DNA from: Diplosphaera chodatii
Lineage: Eukaryota > Chlorophyta > Trebouxiophyceae > Prasiolales > Stichococcaceae
Direction: 5' to 3'
Length of the DNA: 64,000 nt
NCBI GenBank assembly: GCA_032358165.1
Contig: JAALGY010000053.1
Location: 2,666,001 to 2,730,000 of the forward strand
The notes under the pieces are model-generated. The model was given only the letters and a program-made list of their open reading frames with translations, did not search any database and was not told the origin of the DNA. Position numbers and translations under genes: made by a program. This document shows, piece after piece, positions 34,121 through 43,541 of the stretch. Every line of letters starts with the position of its first letter. Within the stretch, counting starts at the first letter, position 1.

Positions 34121-36788
34121 TCACCCCTGGCCCGCCGCAAAGGTGCCCGGCGAGACCGTGCCCGCCGCCCAGCCCCGGGCGAGGGTCATGAGCCGCACCG
34201 CCACCACGCTGCTGCCGGGGCCCTGCTGCTCCTGGCCGCTCCCCTCTGCTGCAAGGCTTTGCAGCACATTGCTGCGGTCGGTGCCGTCGGCGCCGCCGCT
34301 GCTGCTGCCCTGCGCTGCTCTGTCCTGCCCCTGGGGTAAGGCTGCCGCTCCTGCCATCGTGTCGGAATGGTTGCTGCCGCTGCCGGCTGCCGCAGCTGCT
34401 GCGGGGCCGCCCATCATGGGCTGCTGCCCGTCGATGGCCACCAGCTGCTGCGCCTCATCCCGCAGCGCCAGGCCCACCTTGCCGCGGCCCACCAGCCCCA
34501 CGAACTCTGCCCTGCAGCGGATACCAGCGCCGGCCACCTCGCACCCTGCTGCTAGGCAGCTTCCGTCGCATGCGGTGACCTAGGTACCGCGGCTAGTACT
34601 GGAAGGTCCGGTGTAGTGCCATGGTGGGGGCAGCTCAGTCTGACGCGCTGCAGGTGCAGTTATGTACTCGGCCAAAATGACAGGCACGCAGTGGTGCTGC
34701 ACAGCACTCACAACAAACAGTGTGTGATGACGAGGAACGGGTGATCAGAACCCCTGGCACCAGTCACCGACGCAGCATGGCTGACCGCTCGCCATGACTT
34801 TCAGCGCCCTAATTCAAAACCCTAGCCCTGCCTGTTGTGCGCGGCGCGCTCGGCCGGGTCCGCCAGCAGCAGCCGGCCGCCCGAGCTGAACTGAACTATT
34901 TAAAGCTAAAGTTTCAGTACTTCAATGTATATTCTTACCTGTTCTGCACGGCGCGCTCGGCCGGGTCCGCCAGCAGCAGCCGGCCGCCCGAGCTGAACAG
35001 CAGCCGCGGCGCCAGCTCGGCGATGGGCGCCACCGCGTACGCCTCGTGCAGCACGTCGCACGCCTGCAGATGTGCCACGTTTGTCGCGCATCTGCTGCAC
35101 CAGGCCTGGAGGGGTGTGTGGGATGCAGAGGACAGAACTGGGTGACAACCATGCGCAGACTGCTTGGTGAGTGCCTGTATTGACGGCAAGCCCTCACCAG
35201 CGGCACGTCGTGACGCGCAGCTCCGCAGACGCCGGCATCGCTCCAGTCCAGCGTCTGCAGCGCCACAGCAGCAGCGCCAGACCTGCAGCAGGAGCCATAG
35301 TTGACACTGATGATGTGCCGAGGCCATGCCACAGTGGAGCTGACCGCCGCCTCCAGTTGGACAGGCCTGCCTGCCTGAACAGTCTGCTGCCACTGCCCAT
35401 CTGCTCCAGCCGCAGAGTGTGTGCCTGCCTGCCGTGCCACGCCAGCAGCAGAACACACTGGCGACATGCGCTTGCTGCCTGCCATGACTGTTATGGCTGG
35501 CAAGAAACACTCACCGTCCCGCAGGGGGCGACAGGCCGTGCCGCCGCATGTGTCGCAGCAGCACCGCCGCCGCGGGCCCCAGCTCCGGGATGCGGCTGGG
35601 CCAGGCCGGCAGCAGCGACGGCCTCGTTGTGACAGTGCCCTGGCTGTCAGGCTGCCTGCTGCCGCTGATCGTTTCTGCGGCATGGCAGCTCCAATGTCTG
35701 TCAGCCGCCTGCTGCTGCTGCTGCTGCTGCGCCATGCCCTGGGCAGCGCCGGCGCCGGCGCCGCCGCCGCCGCCATTCCCGCTGCCGCGACTGCTGCCAT
35801 CGCCGCGTCCGCCCTACAACCCCCTCCTGCGCGATGCCTGACGCCGCGGCGCTGAGGCCGGCGCACACCAGCGCCAGCGGCTCCCGGTCCAGCAGCACCA
35901 CCCGCTGAGCGCCTGCAGGTCAGCGCCGATGCGTTCAAAAGGGCGAACGCATGTCGCTCAACAGGTCAGGCTGCATGGTCAGCTGCTTCCGACGTGTGCC
36001 AAGCACGCGGGTGCAGCCGCCACCCAGAAAGAGGCGGCGCCGATGCGAGAGCACCTGTGTGTTCAGTGTGTCTACGACTGCAACAATGAGAAACCAGCAG
36101 CCAAGTGCGCACCGGCCAGCGCCGCCGCCAGTCCCGCGAGGCCCAGCCCCGCGCCCAGCTCCGCGACGGCGGCACCCGCGACGCCGGACTCGGGGCCGCC
36201 GCCCTGCAGCAGCCGCGCCGCCAGCGCCGCCGCCGAGGGCCAGGGGCGCGCCCAGTACAGGTCCCAGTCCGCCTGCCCTGCAGCGGAAAGAGACATGAAC
36301 CACATGAAGCGGCGGGGCCACATCTGCGGCAGTGGCACGGCGGCTCTGAAAGTGTCCACATGAGCACCGTGATTACAGTGGGCACTGGCCGCAGTACCAG
36401 TCTCGCTGGCTGAACATCCCGAGTGGCACCTGCAGAGGTGTAGGTGTCCATGACAGCCTCCACTTCTGGGACGATCAAATTGAAGTCTGTGCCCAGGATG
36501 CGCAGCGGCTGCAGCATCAGCGCGACGCCGGGAACCAGGTCCAGCCCCAGGTCCACCCCTCGGCCCTCCCTGTAGTGGGACAGCAACGCCTTGCTGCGCG
36601 TACGATGCGCTCGCGCAGCATTGCACTGTCGCAAGCAGCAGATGACCGCGCCGCCCTGGCTCTGCTTCCCAGTTGAAGGCAGCACGCCAAGCCAGGGTTC
36701 CAACACTCTGGACTCCTGACCTGAGGTCGACGCGCAGCAGCCCCCGCACGGCTGGACCATCAAACTGCCACTGCGGCACCGCTGTCTC
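34121..36788 (-). CDS. Family-16 methyltransferase MT1; 5' end unresolved, possibly defective
   Basis: Homologous to MT2 exon by exon: 36569-36430, 36277-36113, 35912-35515, 35282-35198, 35063-34939 and 34511-34121, plus the end of an exon 1 at about 36788-36721 with no ATG in frame. The SAM-binding fold shows in WARPWPSAAALAARLL, VAELGAGLGLAGLAAALAG, VVLLDREPLALVCAGLSAA, ALQTLDWSDAG and CDVLHEAYAVAPIAELAPRL. These are the motifs of methyltransferase family 16 (FAM86/METTL21/METTL23 type), which mostly methylate lysines in proteins; the substrate is unknown. Exon 4 changes frame midway. Removing a 112-nt intron at 35709-35820 (GTTGTA to GCAG) restores it, with segments 35912-35821 and 35708-35515. 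Otherwise the gene is broken. Intron 6 holds a copy of exon 6. Confidence 0.72.
34831..34937 (-). repeat. 107-bp duplicated unit in MT1 intron 6
   Basis: The unit repeats the 3' part of MT1 exon 6 plus flanking intron. The same point of the next copy, the real exon, begins at 34938. The inner 54 nt (34885-34832) are bounded by AG and a GC donor, and would preserve frame. Confidence 0.8.
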
Positions 36789-37596
36789 AGGTCATGGCGG
36801 CGCATGCACGCTTGCCGCCCGACTCTTGCCAGAGGTAAGCTTTCTGTTGAATCTGTGCTGTGGGTGCCGCCTGTTTGCCGCTGCGCAGCAGTGCAAGGTA
36901 CAACGGTGCAACCCTGCCCGCGATCATCAGTCGTGTAGTGACTGCATGGGATGGCATCAAGCGCTGCGTTCTCCAGAATGCAAGCTGGCCAGGCCTCTCG
37001 CAGACTGTGCTCATGCCATCTGGCGTCCGGCATTGAGCATGCCATCTGTGCATGAGGCAGCGCCGTCAGCATGGCAACATGCTGCTGCATCGTCAGCACA
37101 CAGAGAACACTTTGGCAGGTCAAAGTGAAGAAAGTTGAGATCATATTGCCAAATATGTTTCAGTCGTGGTAACATGACCGGCTTCCGGGCAGTCGTCAAC
37201 CTTGGAGGGTTCACTGGGAGTCCAAACACATTGTACCATCACAGAACTGAGGTGTAGCGCATACCATCTGTGCAGTTTGCGATCAACAAGTCACAAGTAG
37301 ACCCGCCTGCCAAAACCTTGAACGCTGCTGCGTCCACAGTTGTCATCAAGTGTCAATCCGTCCCGTGACAGCACTTGCCCTGTCCCAGGCACACCTGGCC
37401 AATGTAATGCAACGCTCTTCGCTCTCGACGACCTGGCGCCTGCGGGCTCCTGAGCTGACACCCCAGAGCCGACCCGCTGTTGTGCGATGGGAGGTAAAGG
37501 CATCATCTATTGCTGCGCTGCATGCGCAGACACACCGTTCAATAATACAATGCTGATGCTAATGGGCTTTGGTCCCATCTGCCTCGCACGATGTAG
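36789..37596. other. Spacer upstream of MT1
   Basis: No exon can be assigned with confidence. The missing MT1 start may lie here. A long minus-strand open frame crosses from 37144 into MT1, but its upstream part has no domain and it reads through MT1 introns. Confidence 0.35.
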
Positions 37597-38610
37597 GCCT
37601 CTGGTCCAGCCTGAACCGTGCTGAAGCTCGCGAGCTGCTGCTGTGGCCAGAAGAGGTGGACTGGGACTCACAGATCAACCCCAAAGCATGTGAGCTGGTC
37701 ACGGCTATCGTGTCACGCCTGGCATCCTGCACATGTAGGCTGTGCATGGATCTGGTGGTTGAGTTGATCTGCGATGCTGGCCCGCCCAGGTGGGGTGTTG
37801 CGTGAAAATCAGCGTCTTAGGGTGCAAGCAGTGTTCGACAGTTGCCACAAAGCAATACACAGAATGACCGTGGTGACGGAACGACGTTTGGAGACACGCC
37901 TCATCCTGTACAAAGGTCAGTAGATGACCAGCTTCTTGGTATTCAACTTTGCCTGCCTGACCGCGATGGAAGCGGCATGCTTACCAAATCTTCTGAGTCC
38001 TGCAATGTGGCACCAGTTGAACTTGCTGACTGCGGTCTGCGCGCAGTGCCGGTGCTGGGTGCCATGCGGCGGATGCACGAGCGGCACTTTTTGCAGCAGG
38101 TGGCTGACATGGACAAAGCTCTGAGCTGGTTGGATGACCTGCACACCGGTTGCTGTTTGCCTCAGTACTGGGGTGAGCATGTGGCTGTGTTCGACAGCCG
38201 CAGAGATGGTTGCCAACAACCCTGATGTCACCCATACATGCACAACAGGCATGTCCGCTTCTTGTGTCGTCATCCTATGCTCACGTCAAGTTGTGCCAAT
38301 CTGCAGGGTTTGTTGACCCCAACACCTACGACTACCAGTATACTGTTCAGATGCTACGGATCATGGTGTCCAACATCAATGCGGGGGTTGCCACGCTTGG
38401 TCCACAGCCAACTACACAGGCTAAAACGTCACGGATGGCATACGCAATGTCATCCAAGCCAGCTATAGCGCAAAAATGATAAGAGTGGACACTAGCAGGC
38501 CAGTCAGAAGGCTGTATCTGACAAGGCAGCTTCGTTGCACGCTACCCACCGCGCAGACCTCGAACGAGGCGGCCAGGAGGCAGGGCCAGGGTGGCACATC
38601 TCCCTCAGAG
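37597..38610 (+). CDS. Possible unknown gene between MT1 and MT2 (tentative)
   Basis: Candidate exons 37597-37734, 38017-38172, 38307-38399 and 38557-38610 join in phase with GT-AG introns and look protein-like: SLNRAEARELLLWPEEVDW, then ELADCGLRAVPVLGAMRRMH, QQVADMDKALSWLDDLH, and DPNTYDYQYTVQMLRIMVS. I know no family with these features. The 5' and 3' ends were not found. The plus orientation is opposite to every other gene in the array. It could be an unknown gene, a piece of one, or chance. Confidence 0.28.
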
Positions 38611-39394
38611 GTGCGGTGTTCATTAGCGTCCTGTGCATTTGCTCAGGCGCAAGACAGGGTTCAACGCGATTGTGAAAGCAGCACTGTTCCTCACACCCGC
38701 TGCTCTCCACCTACTGATAGGGGATGGTCAATGCAGGAGTTTGACGGCATGTAGCCGCATTCCCAGCTGACTTGCATGAGGCGGCCAGTCAACCGTGTAC
38801 AGTCGTGGCTCCGATGTGCTGCCACATGCATGCCGCAGCAGCCAGGCTTGCACGAGGAAAGCTGACTGCTGCCTTATTTGCATGTCGCCTGCGACAAGGG
38901 TCTGACGGTCATGATTTTTGGTTTTTGATGGTGAATGAGGCACCGTAGCCTCGCATCTCAGCTGCAGAGGAGTCACGGCAGTATGCCATGCGTTTAGCTC
39001 GATTCGTTCAACAGCTTGGTTTGGCAGAGCTCGGTGTCTTTCCCTGTTACGACACTTTAGGTATGTCCCTATGCAGGTTTCTGCGTGCAGCTTCACCATA
39101 TGTCACACGCCTGCATGCTAGCGGCTGAGAGGGCGCACTGTGCAATGTGCAGCGTCGTCCACATGCTAAGTACTTCGGGTGCAACCTGAGTAGGTCACAA
39201 ATGGTATGTCAAGCACCTGGTCTATCAATATACATGTTTGAGGCTTCACCAGCGTCGAGCAAAGCTGATCATCAGAGTATTGACACGAGGAACCGTTCTG
39301 GTATGTCTGCTCTGCTGACACTGCCGCATCCGTCAAGCAAATGCTGACACAGCAGCGCTTGCTGGCCATCTGTATCCGTAAGATATCGCCAAGT
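38611..39394. other. Spacer before MT2 3' end
   Basis: I see no supported exon, repeat or RNA gene. Confidence 0.35.
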
Positions 39395-41114
39395 CTACGG
39401 CATCATAGCTTTATTACTGCCCGACCAGGCTTGTCCTTTAAAAGTGCCTGCATCCCAGCCCCGGGCGAGGGTCATGAGCCGCACCGCCACCACGCTGCCG
39501 GGGCCCCGCTGCTCCTGGGCGCTCCCCTCTGCTGCGAGGCTTTGCAGGACATCGCTGCGGTCGGTGCCGTCGGTGCCGCCGCTGCTGCTGCCCTGCGCTA
39601 CTCTGTCCCGTCCCTCCTGGGGTAAGGGTGCCGCTCGTGCTGCTGTGCTGGGGGTGCTGCCGCTTCCGGCTGCCGCAGCTGCTGCGGGGCCGCCCATCAT
39701 GGGCTGCTGCCCGTCGATGGCCACCAGCTGCTGCGCCTCATCCTGCAGCGCCAGCCCCACCTTGCCGCGGCCCACCAGCTCCACGAACTCCGCCCTGCAG
39801 CGGATACCAGCGCCGGCCACCTTGCACCCTGCTGCTAGGCAGCTAACTGGCACGCGGTGACCTAGGTACCGAGGCTTGTAGTGTGGAGGTCCTGTGTAGT
39901 GCCATGATGGGAGCAGCTGCGGCTGACGCGTTGCAGCTGCAGTTGTGTACTTGGCCAACACTGAAGGCACGCATTGGTGTTGCGCACCACTCACAAGAAA
40001 CAGTGTGTGATGACGAGGAACGGGTGATCAGAACCCCTGGCACCAGTCACCGACGCAGCATGGCTGACCGCTCGCCATCACTTTCAGCGCCCTGACCCTA
40101 AGCCCTAGCCCTGCCTGTTGTGCGCGGCGCGCTCGGCCGGGTCCGCCAGCAGCAGCCGGCCGCCCGAGCTGAACTAAACTACGCCATGCTAAATTTTCAT
40201 ACTTCATCGTGTAATTTTCACCTGTTCTGCACGGCGCGCTCGGCCGGGTCCGCCAGCAGCAACCGGCCGCCCGAGCTGAACTAAACTACGCCATGCTAAA
40301 TTTTCATACTTCATCGTGTTAATTTCACCTGTTCTGCACGGTGCGCTCGGCCGGGTCCGCCAGCAGCAGCCGGCCGCCCGAGCTGAACAGCAGCCGCGGC
40401 GCCAGCTCGGCGATGGGCGCCACCGCGTACGCCTCGTACAGCACGTCGCACGCCTGCGGATGTGCCAGCTCCTGCCGCTTGTCCGTGGCATAAGGCCTGC
40501 AGCATGTGTGAGGTACAGGGGCCGGCACAGGGTGACAAGCATGCGCAGCGGTCATCTATTGCTTCGACGCCCGCCAGCAAGTCCTCACCAGCAGCACGTC
40601 ATAGCGCGCCGGTCCGCAGCCGCCGGCATCGCTCCAGTCCAGCGTCTGCAGCGCCACGGCGGCAGCGCCAGACCTGCAGTGGGAGTCCATATGCAGTTGC
40701 ATCCCCCTGGTCACAGCGCAGTAAAAGCTGCAAGCCGAGCGCTGCCACCACCAGCAAGGGCCTGCCGGCCTGACGTCGCGCTGCCGCTGCCCTGCTGCTG
40801 AAGGTGGACAGCATGCGCTGTCCTGCCACGCCACGCCAGCAGCAGGACACACCGGGGACACGTGCTTGCCGCCTGCACCGCCAGTGCTTACTTGCAGCAG
40901 CGCTCACCTGTCTGCAGGTGGCGACAGGCCGCGCTGCCGCATGTGTCGCAGCAGCACCGCCACCGCGGGCCCCAGCTCCGGGATGCGGCTGGGCCACGCC
41001 GGCAGCAGCGACGGCCTCGTTTCGACGGCGCCCTGGCTGTGAGGCTGGCCACCGCCGCCGCCGCCGGCCACCTCAACATCACGGCTGCCCTGGTGTCTGT
41101 CAAACGCCTGCTGC

Positions 41115-41173
<59 letters not shown>

Positions 41174-42620
41174 AGCAGCGCTGCCGCCGCCGCTGCTGCC
41201 GCCGCCGCCGCCGCCGCCGCAGCTGGTGCCGCCGCCGCCGCTTGCAGGCGCAGACGCAGGTGCGCCTCCTGAACCCTCCAGCCCGACGCCTGACGCCGCG
41301 GCGCTGAGGCCGGCGCACACCAGCGCCAGCGGCTCCCGGTCCAGCAGCACCACCCGCCGCGCGCCTGCACAAGCGCCCACACGACCGCCATGCTGACGGC
41401 GGATGACGCCAGATGAGGCATCTGGCCACAGTCACATGCGCGACCACCTGTCCGCGTGGATCGTCCAGACGGGGATGCTGCCAGCGCCCAGACAGGCGCA
41501 GCTCGGGTGTCTGACTGCTGCCGCGCGTGGCGCTGTGGACAGGGCTCTGACACGTAGGCACCTGCCAGCGCCGCCGCCAGCCCCGCGAGGCCCAGCCCCG
41601 CGCCCAGCTCCGCGACGGCAGCGCCCGCGACGGCCGCCTCGGGATCGCCGCCCCGCAGCAGCCGCGCCGCCAGCGCCGCCGCCGAGGGCCAGGGGCGCGC
41701 CCAGTACGGGTCCCAGTCCGCCTGCCCTGCAGCAGTACAAGGGTGGGGGCCTGACGCCAGGCGGCAGCGGGTGCGGTTCTGCGCGACAGTGAGGGCGCCG
41801 TGGATGGTGGCTGCCAAGGTCAATGCGCATGCGATGCAGGGCTGCCCGTGCTGGCTGCTGGCAGCATTGCGGTATTCGAGCAGGCTGAGCATCATGAACC
41901 CACAAACCTGCTGAGATGTAGGCGTCCATCACGGCGTCCACATCCGGGACGATCAAATTGAAGTCCGTGCCCAGGATGCGCAGCGGTTGCAGCATCAGCG
42001 CGACGCCGGGGACCAGGTCCAGCCCCAGGTCCACCCCTCGGTCCTCCCTGTAGGGGAAACCTCCAGCAGAGTTGCCGATCGTTGGCTGCGAGCTGCCTAG
42101 CTCACCAAGCAGCCGCGATCATGCGTGCCGCAGCAGACGCATCGGGCCTGGTGCTGGGGCTGGCCTGCCTGTGCTTCGATTTGGGGCGGATGCAAGGCTG
42201 CAGTGATCGTGAGGCGCAGCCGTCAACGCCTGACCTGAGGTCGACGTGCAGCAGCTCCTCTGCGGTGGCTGCGCCGCCCGGCTGCCGCTGCTGCAGGGCA
42301 GGCGCATCTGGCGACGCGTGCGCCGCCGCCGTCAGCAGCCGTGAAGGGCAGCGCTTCTGTCGTCTATAGTGATGCGGGCGACGTGTGTGGGCCGGTTCAC
42401 CGCATCTCGGACGCGCAGCAGGCCATCGCACAGCAGGCTGAGTCGGTTTGTGATGGCCGCATGCCGTCGTGGCCGCTGCTGTTCGGGGATGGCTGGCGCA
42501 GCGATCGTGCGCCGCGCCCAGCAGGCTGCAGGCTTTGTGAGGCTGGTGCCGGCTGCCCGCTAGGCATCTGACGCCCGGCGTCCGGCATGTCAGCAGCGCA
42601 TGCCGCAGTGGCGGCAGCAT
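39395..42620 (-). CDS. Family-16 SAM-dependent methyltransferase MT2
   Basis: Seven exons join in phase to 585 residues: 42620-42235, 42047-41908, 41726-41562, 41364-40908, 40673-40589, 40453-40329 and 39794-39395. Exons 2, 3, 5 and 6 have the same lengths as in MT1. Motifs: LGLDLVPGVALMLQPLRIL, WARPWPSAAALAARLLRGG, the SAM loop VAELGAGLGLAGLAAALAG, VLLDREPLALVCAGLSAA, QTLDWSDAG and CDVLYEAYAVAPIAELAPRL. This marks methyltransferase family 16, probably a protein-lysine methyltransferase; the substrate is unknown. Exon 4 carries a low-complexity insert of Gly/Ser and 19 glutamines in the middle of the fold, coded by a pure CTG tract on the plus strand. Exon 1 is long, Arg/His-rich and unconserved, so the start is uncertain. 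Intron 6 contains two extra copies of part of exon 6. Confidence 0.87.
40114..40327 (-). repeat. Two 107-bp tandem units in MT2 intron 6
   Basis: Identical anchor points occur at 40114, 40221 and 40328, so two full 107-bp units precede the real exon 6. Each holds a 54-nt copy of the exon's 3' part (40168-40115 and 40275-40222) after GTTTAGTTCAG. The second copy keeps a GTGAAA donor; the first has a GC donor. The unit length is the same as in MT1. Confidence 0.85.
41117..41173 (+). repeat. Pure (CTG)19 microsatellite in MT2 exon 4
   Basis: Fifty-seven uninterrupted bases of CTG on the plus strand, read as 19 Gln codons in MT2. The matching MT1 stretch is much shorter (seven CTG units). Confidence 0.9.
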
Positions 42621-43541
42621 GCGATGGTGCTGCAAGCAGAGAGAGCCCTGGCACTGATCCGACGGGCGCCTGTCACACTGCTGGGAGCACGTCCAACGCT
42701 TTCGAGGATCTGGCAGACTAGCGACAATTCAGCGCTGGCAACACGCAGTACTGCCGCAGACACAACCAGTTGCAGTTGCCGCAGGGGCCTTCACACTGCA
42801 GACTGCAGCGCAGCACTGGCCAATTGCCCAAAGAAGGCTCAGTTCAAGCTTGAGAATGTGTATATGAAGCGACACATGTGCAGTCGCAATGCAGGATTGT
42901 AGCGCCATGCAGATGCTGACCAATGGCCGCCCAATGCAGTCGGAAGGTCCAAGCCATGGTGGCAACTTCCACTGTTCGACATCTGCTTTGCATTATGGTC
43001 TGCAGCGTCTGTGCTTCGTGTCTGGAGTGCTGCAAAGATGCAACTTGCGTCCCGGCACCGAACTGTTGGGCCGAGGGACGCATGCATGCTGCCGCCAGCA
43101 GCCGGTGCAGCGCCACGACTGACCGCTCATTTGCGTGCACAGCAGCAGCTGCATCATCCGCTGGGCTACCTGAGGTGCTGGCAGTCGTACCCTTACGAGC
43201 TCCCCCCAATGACCACAGCTCCGCCTGCTGTCGGCACGGCACGGCGCCGCCGCCGCCAGTGCCCCAACAGTGCGTCCCCGCCGATGGGCACGCTGCAGTT
43301 TCCTTTGCCACCGCATTGGCGGTAGTGAGTTTCTCATGTAGCTACCAGGAGCCTGACCCCCGCCAGCGCTGGCTGGTCCCCCTGGCCAGCCTCCGAACAG
43401 GGCGCCGCCACCACAGGACACAGCGTGGCTCTGACCATGTCGAGAGGTCCCAGGTCTGGCGACCAGGGCCCCGACACCCGGCAGCACAGCTTGCTGGCTG
43501 CCGCCCCAGCGTCCGCGCAGCGTCACGCCGCGCCGCCGCCG
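42621..43541. other. Spacer between MT2 start and CA3 stop
   Basis: No exon is supported. At 43387-43406 it holds a 20-base exact copy of sequence at the CA3 stop (43543-43562), 156 bases away. Confidence 0.45.

Noticed and set aside
35966..37144. 392-codon minus-strand open frame across MT1
   Set aside because: It runs through introns that are conserved as introns in MT2. Only the part from 36569 downward is coding.
40114..40453. CRISPR-like or satellite array
   Set aside because: The 107-bp units are copies of an exon and its intron edge in a eukaryotic gene, with no spacers.
40888..41895. 335-codon minus-strand open frame
   Set aside because: Reads through MT2 intron 3 and the wrong frame of exon 4; the spliced model explains the conserved residues better.
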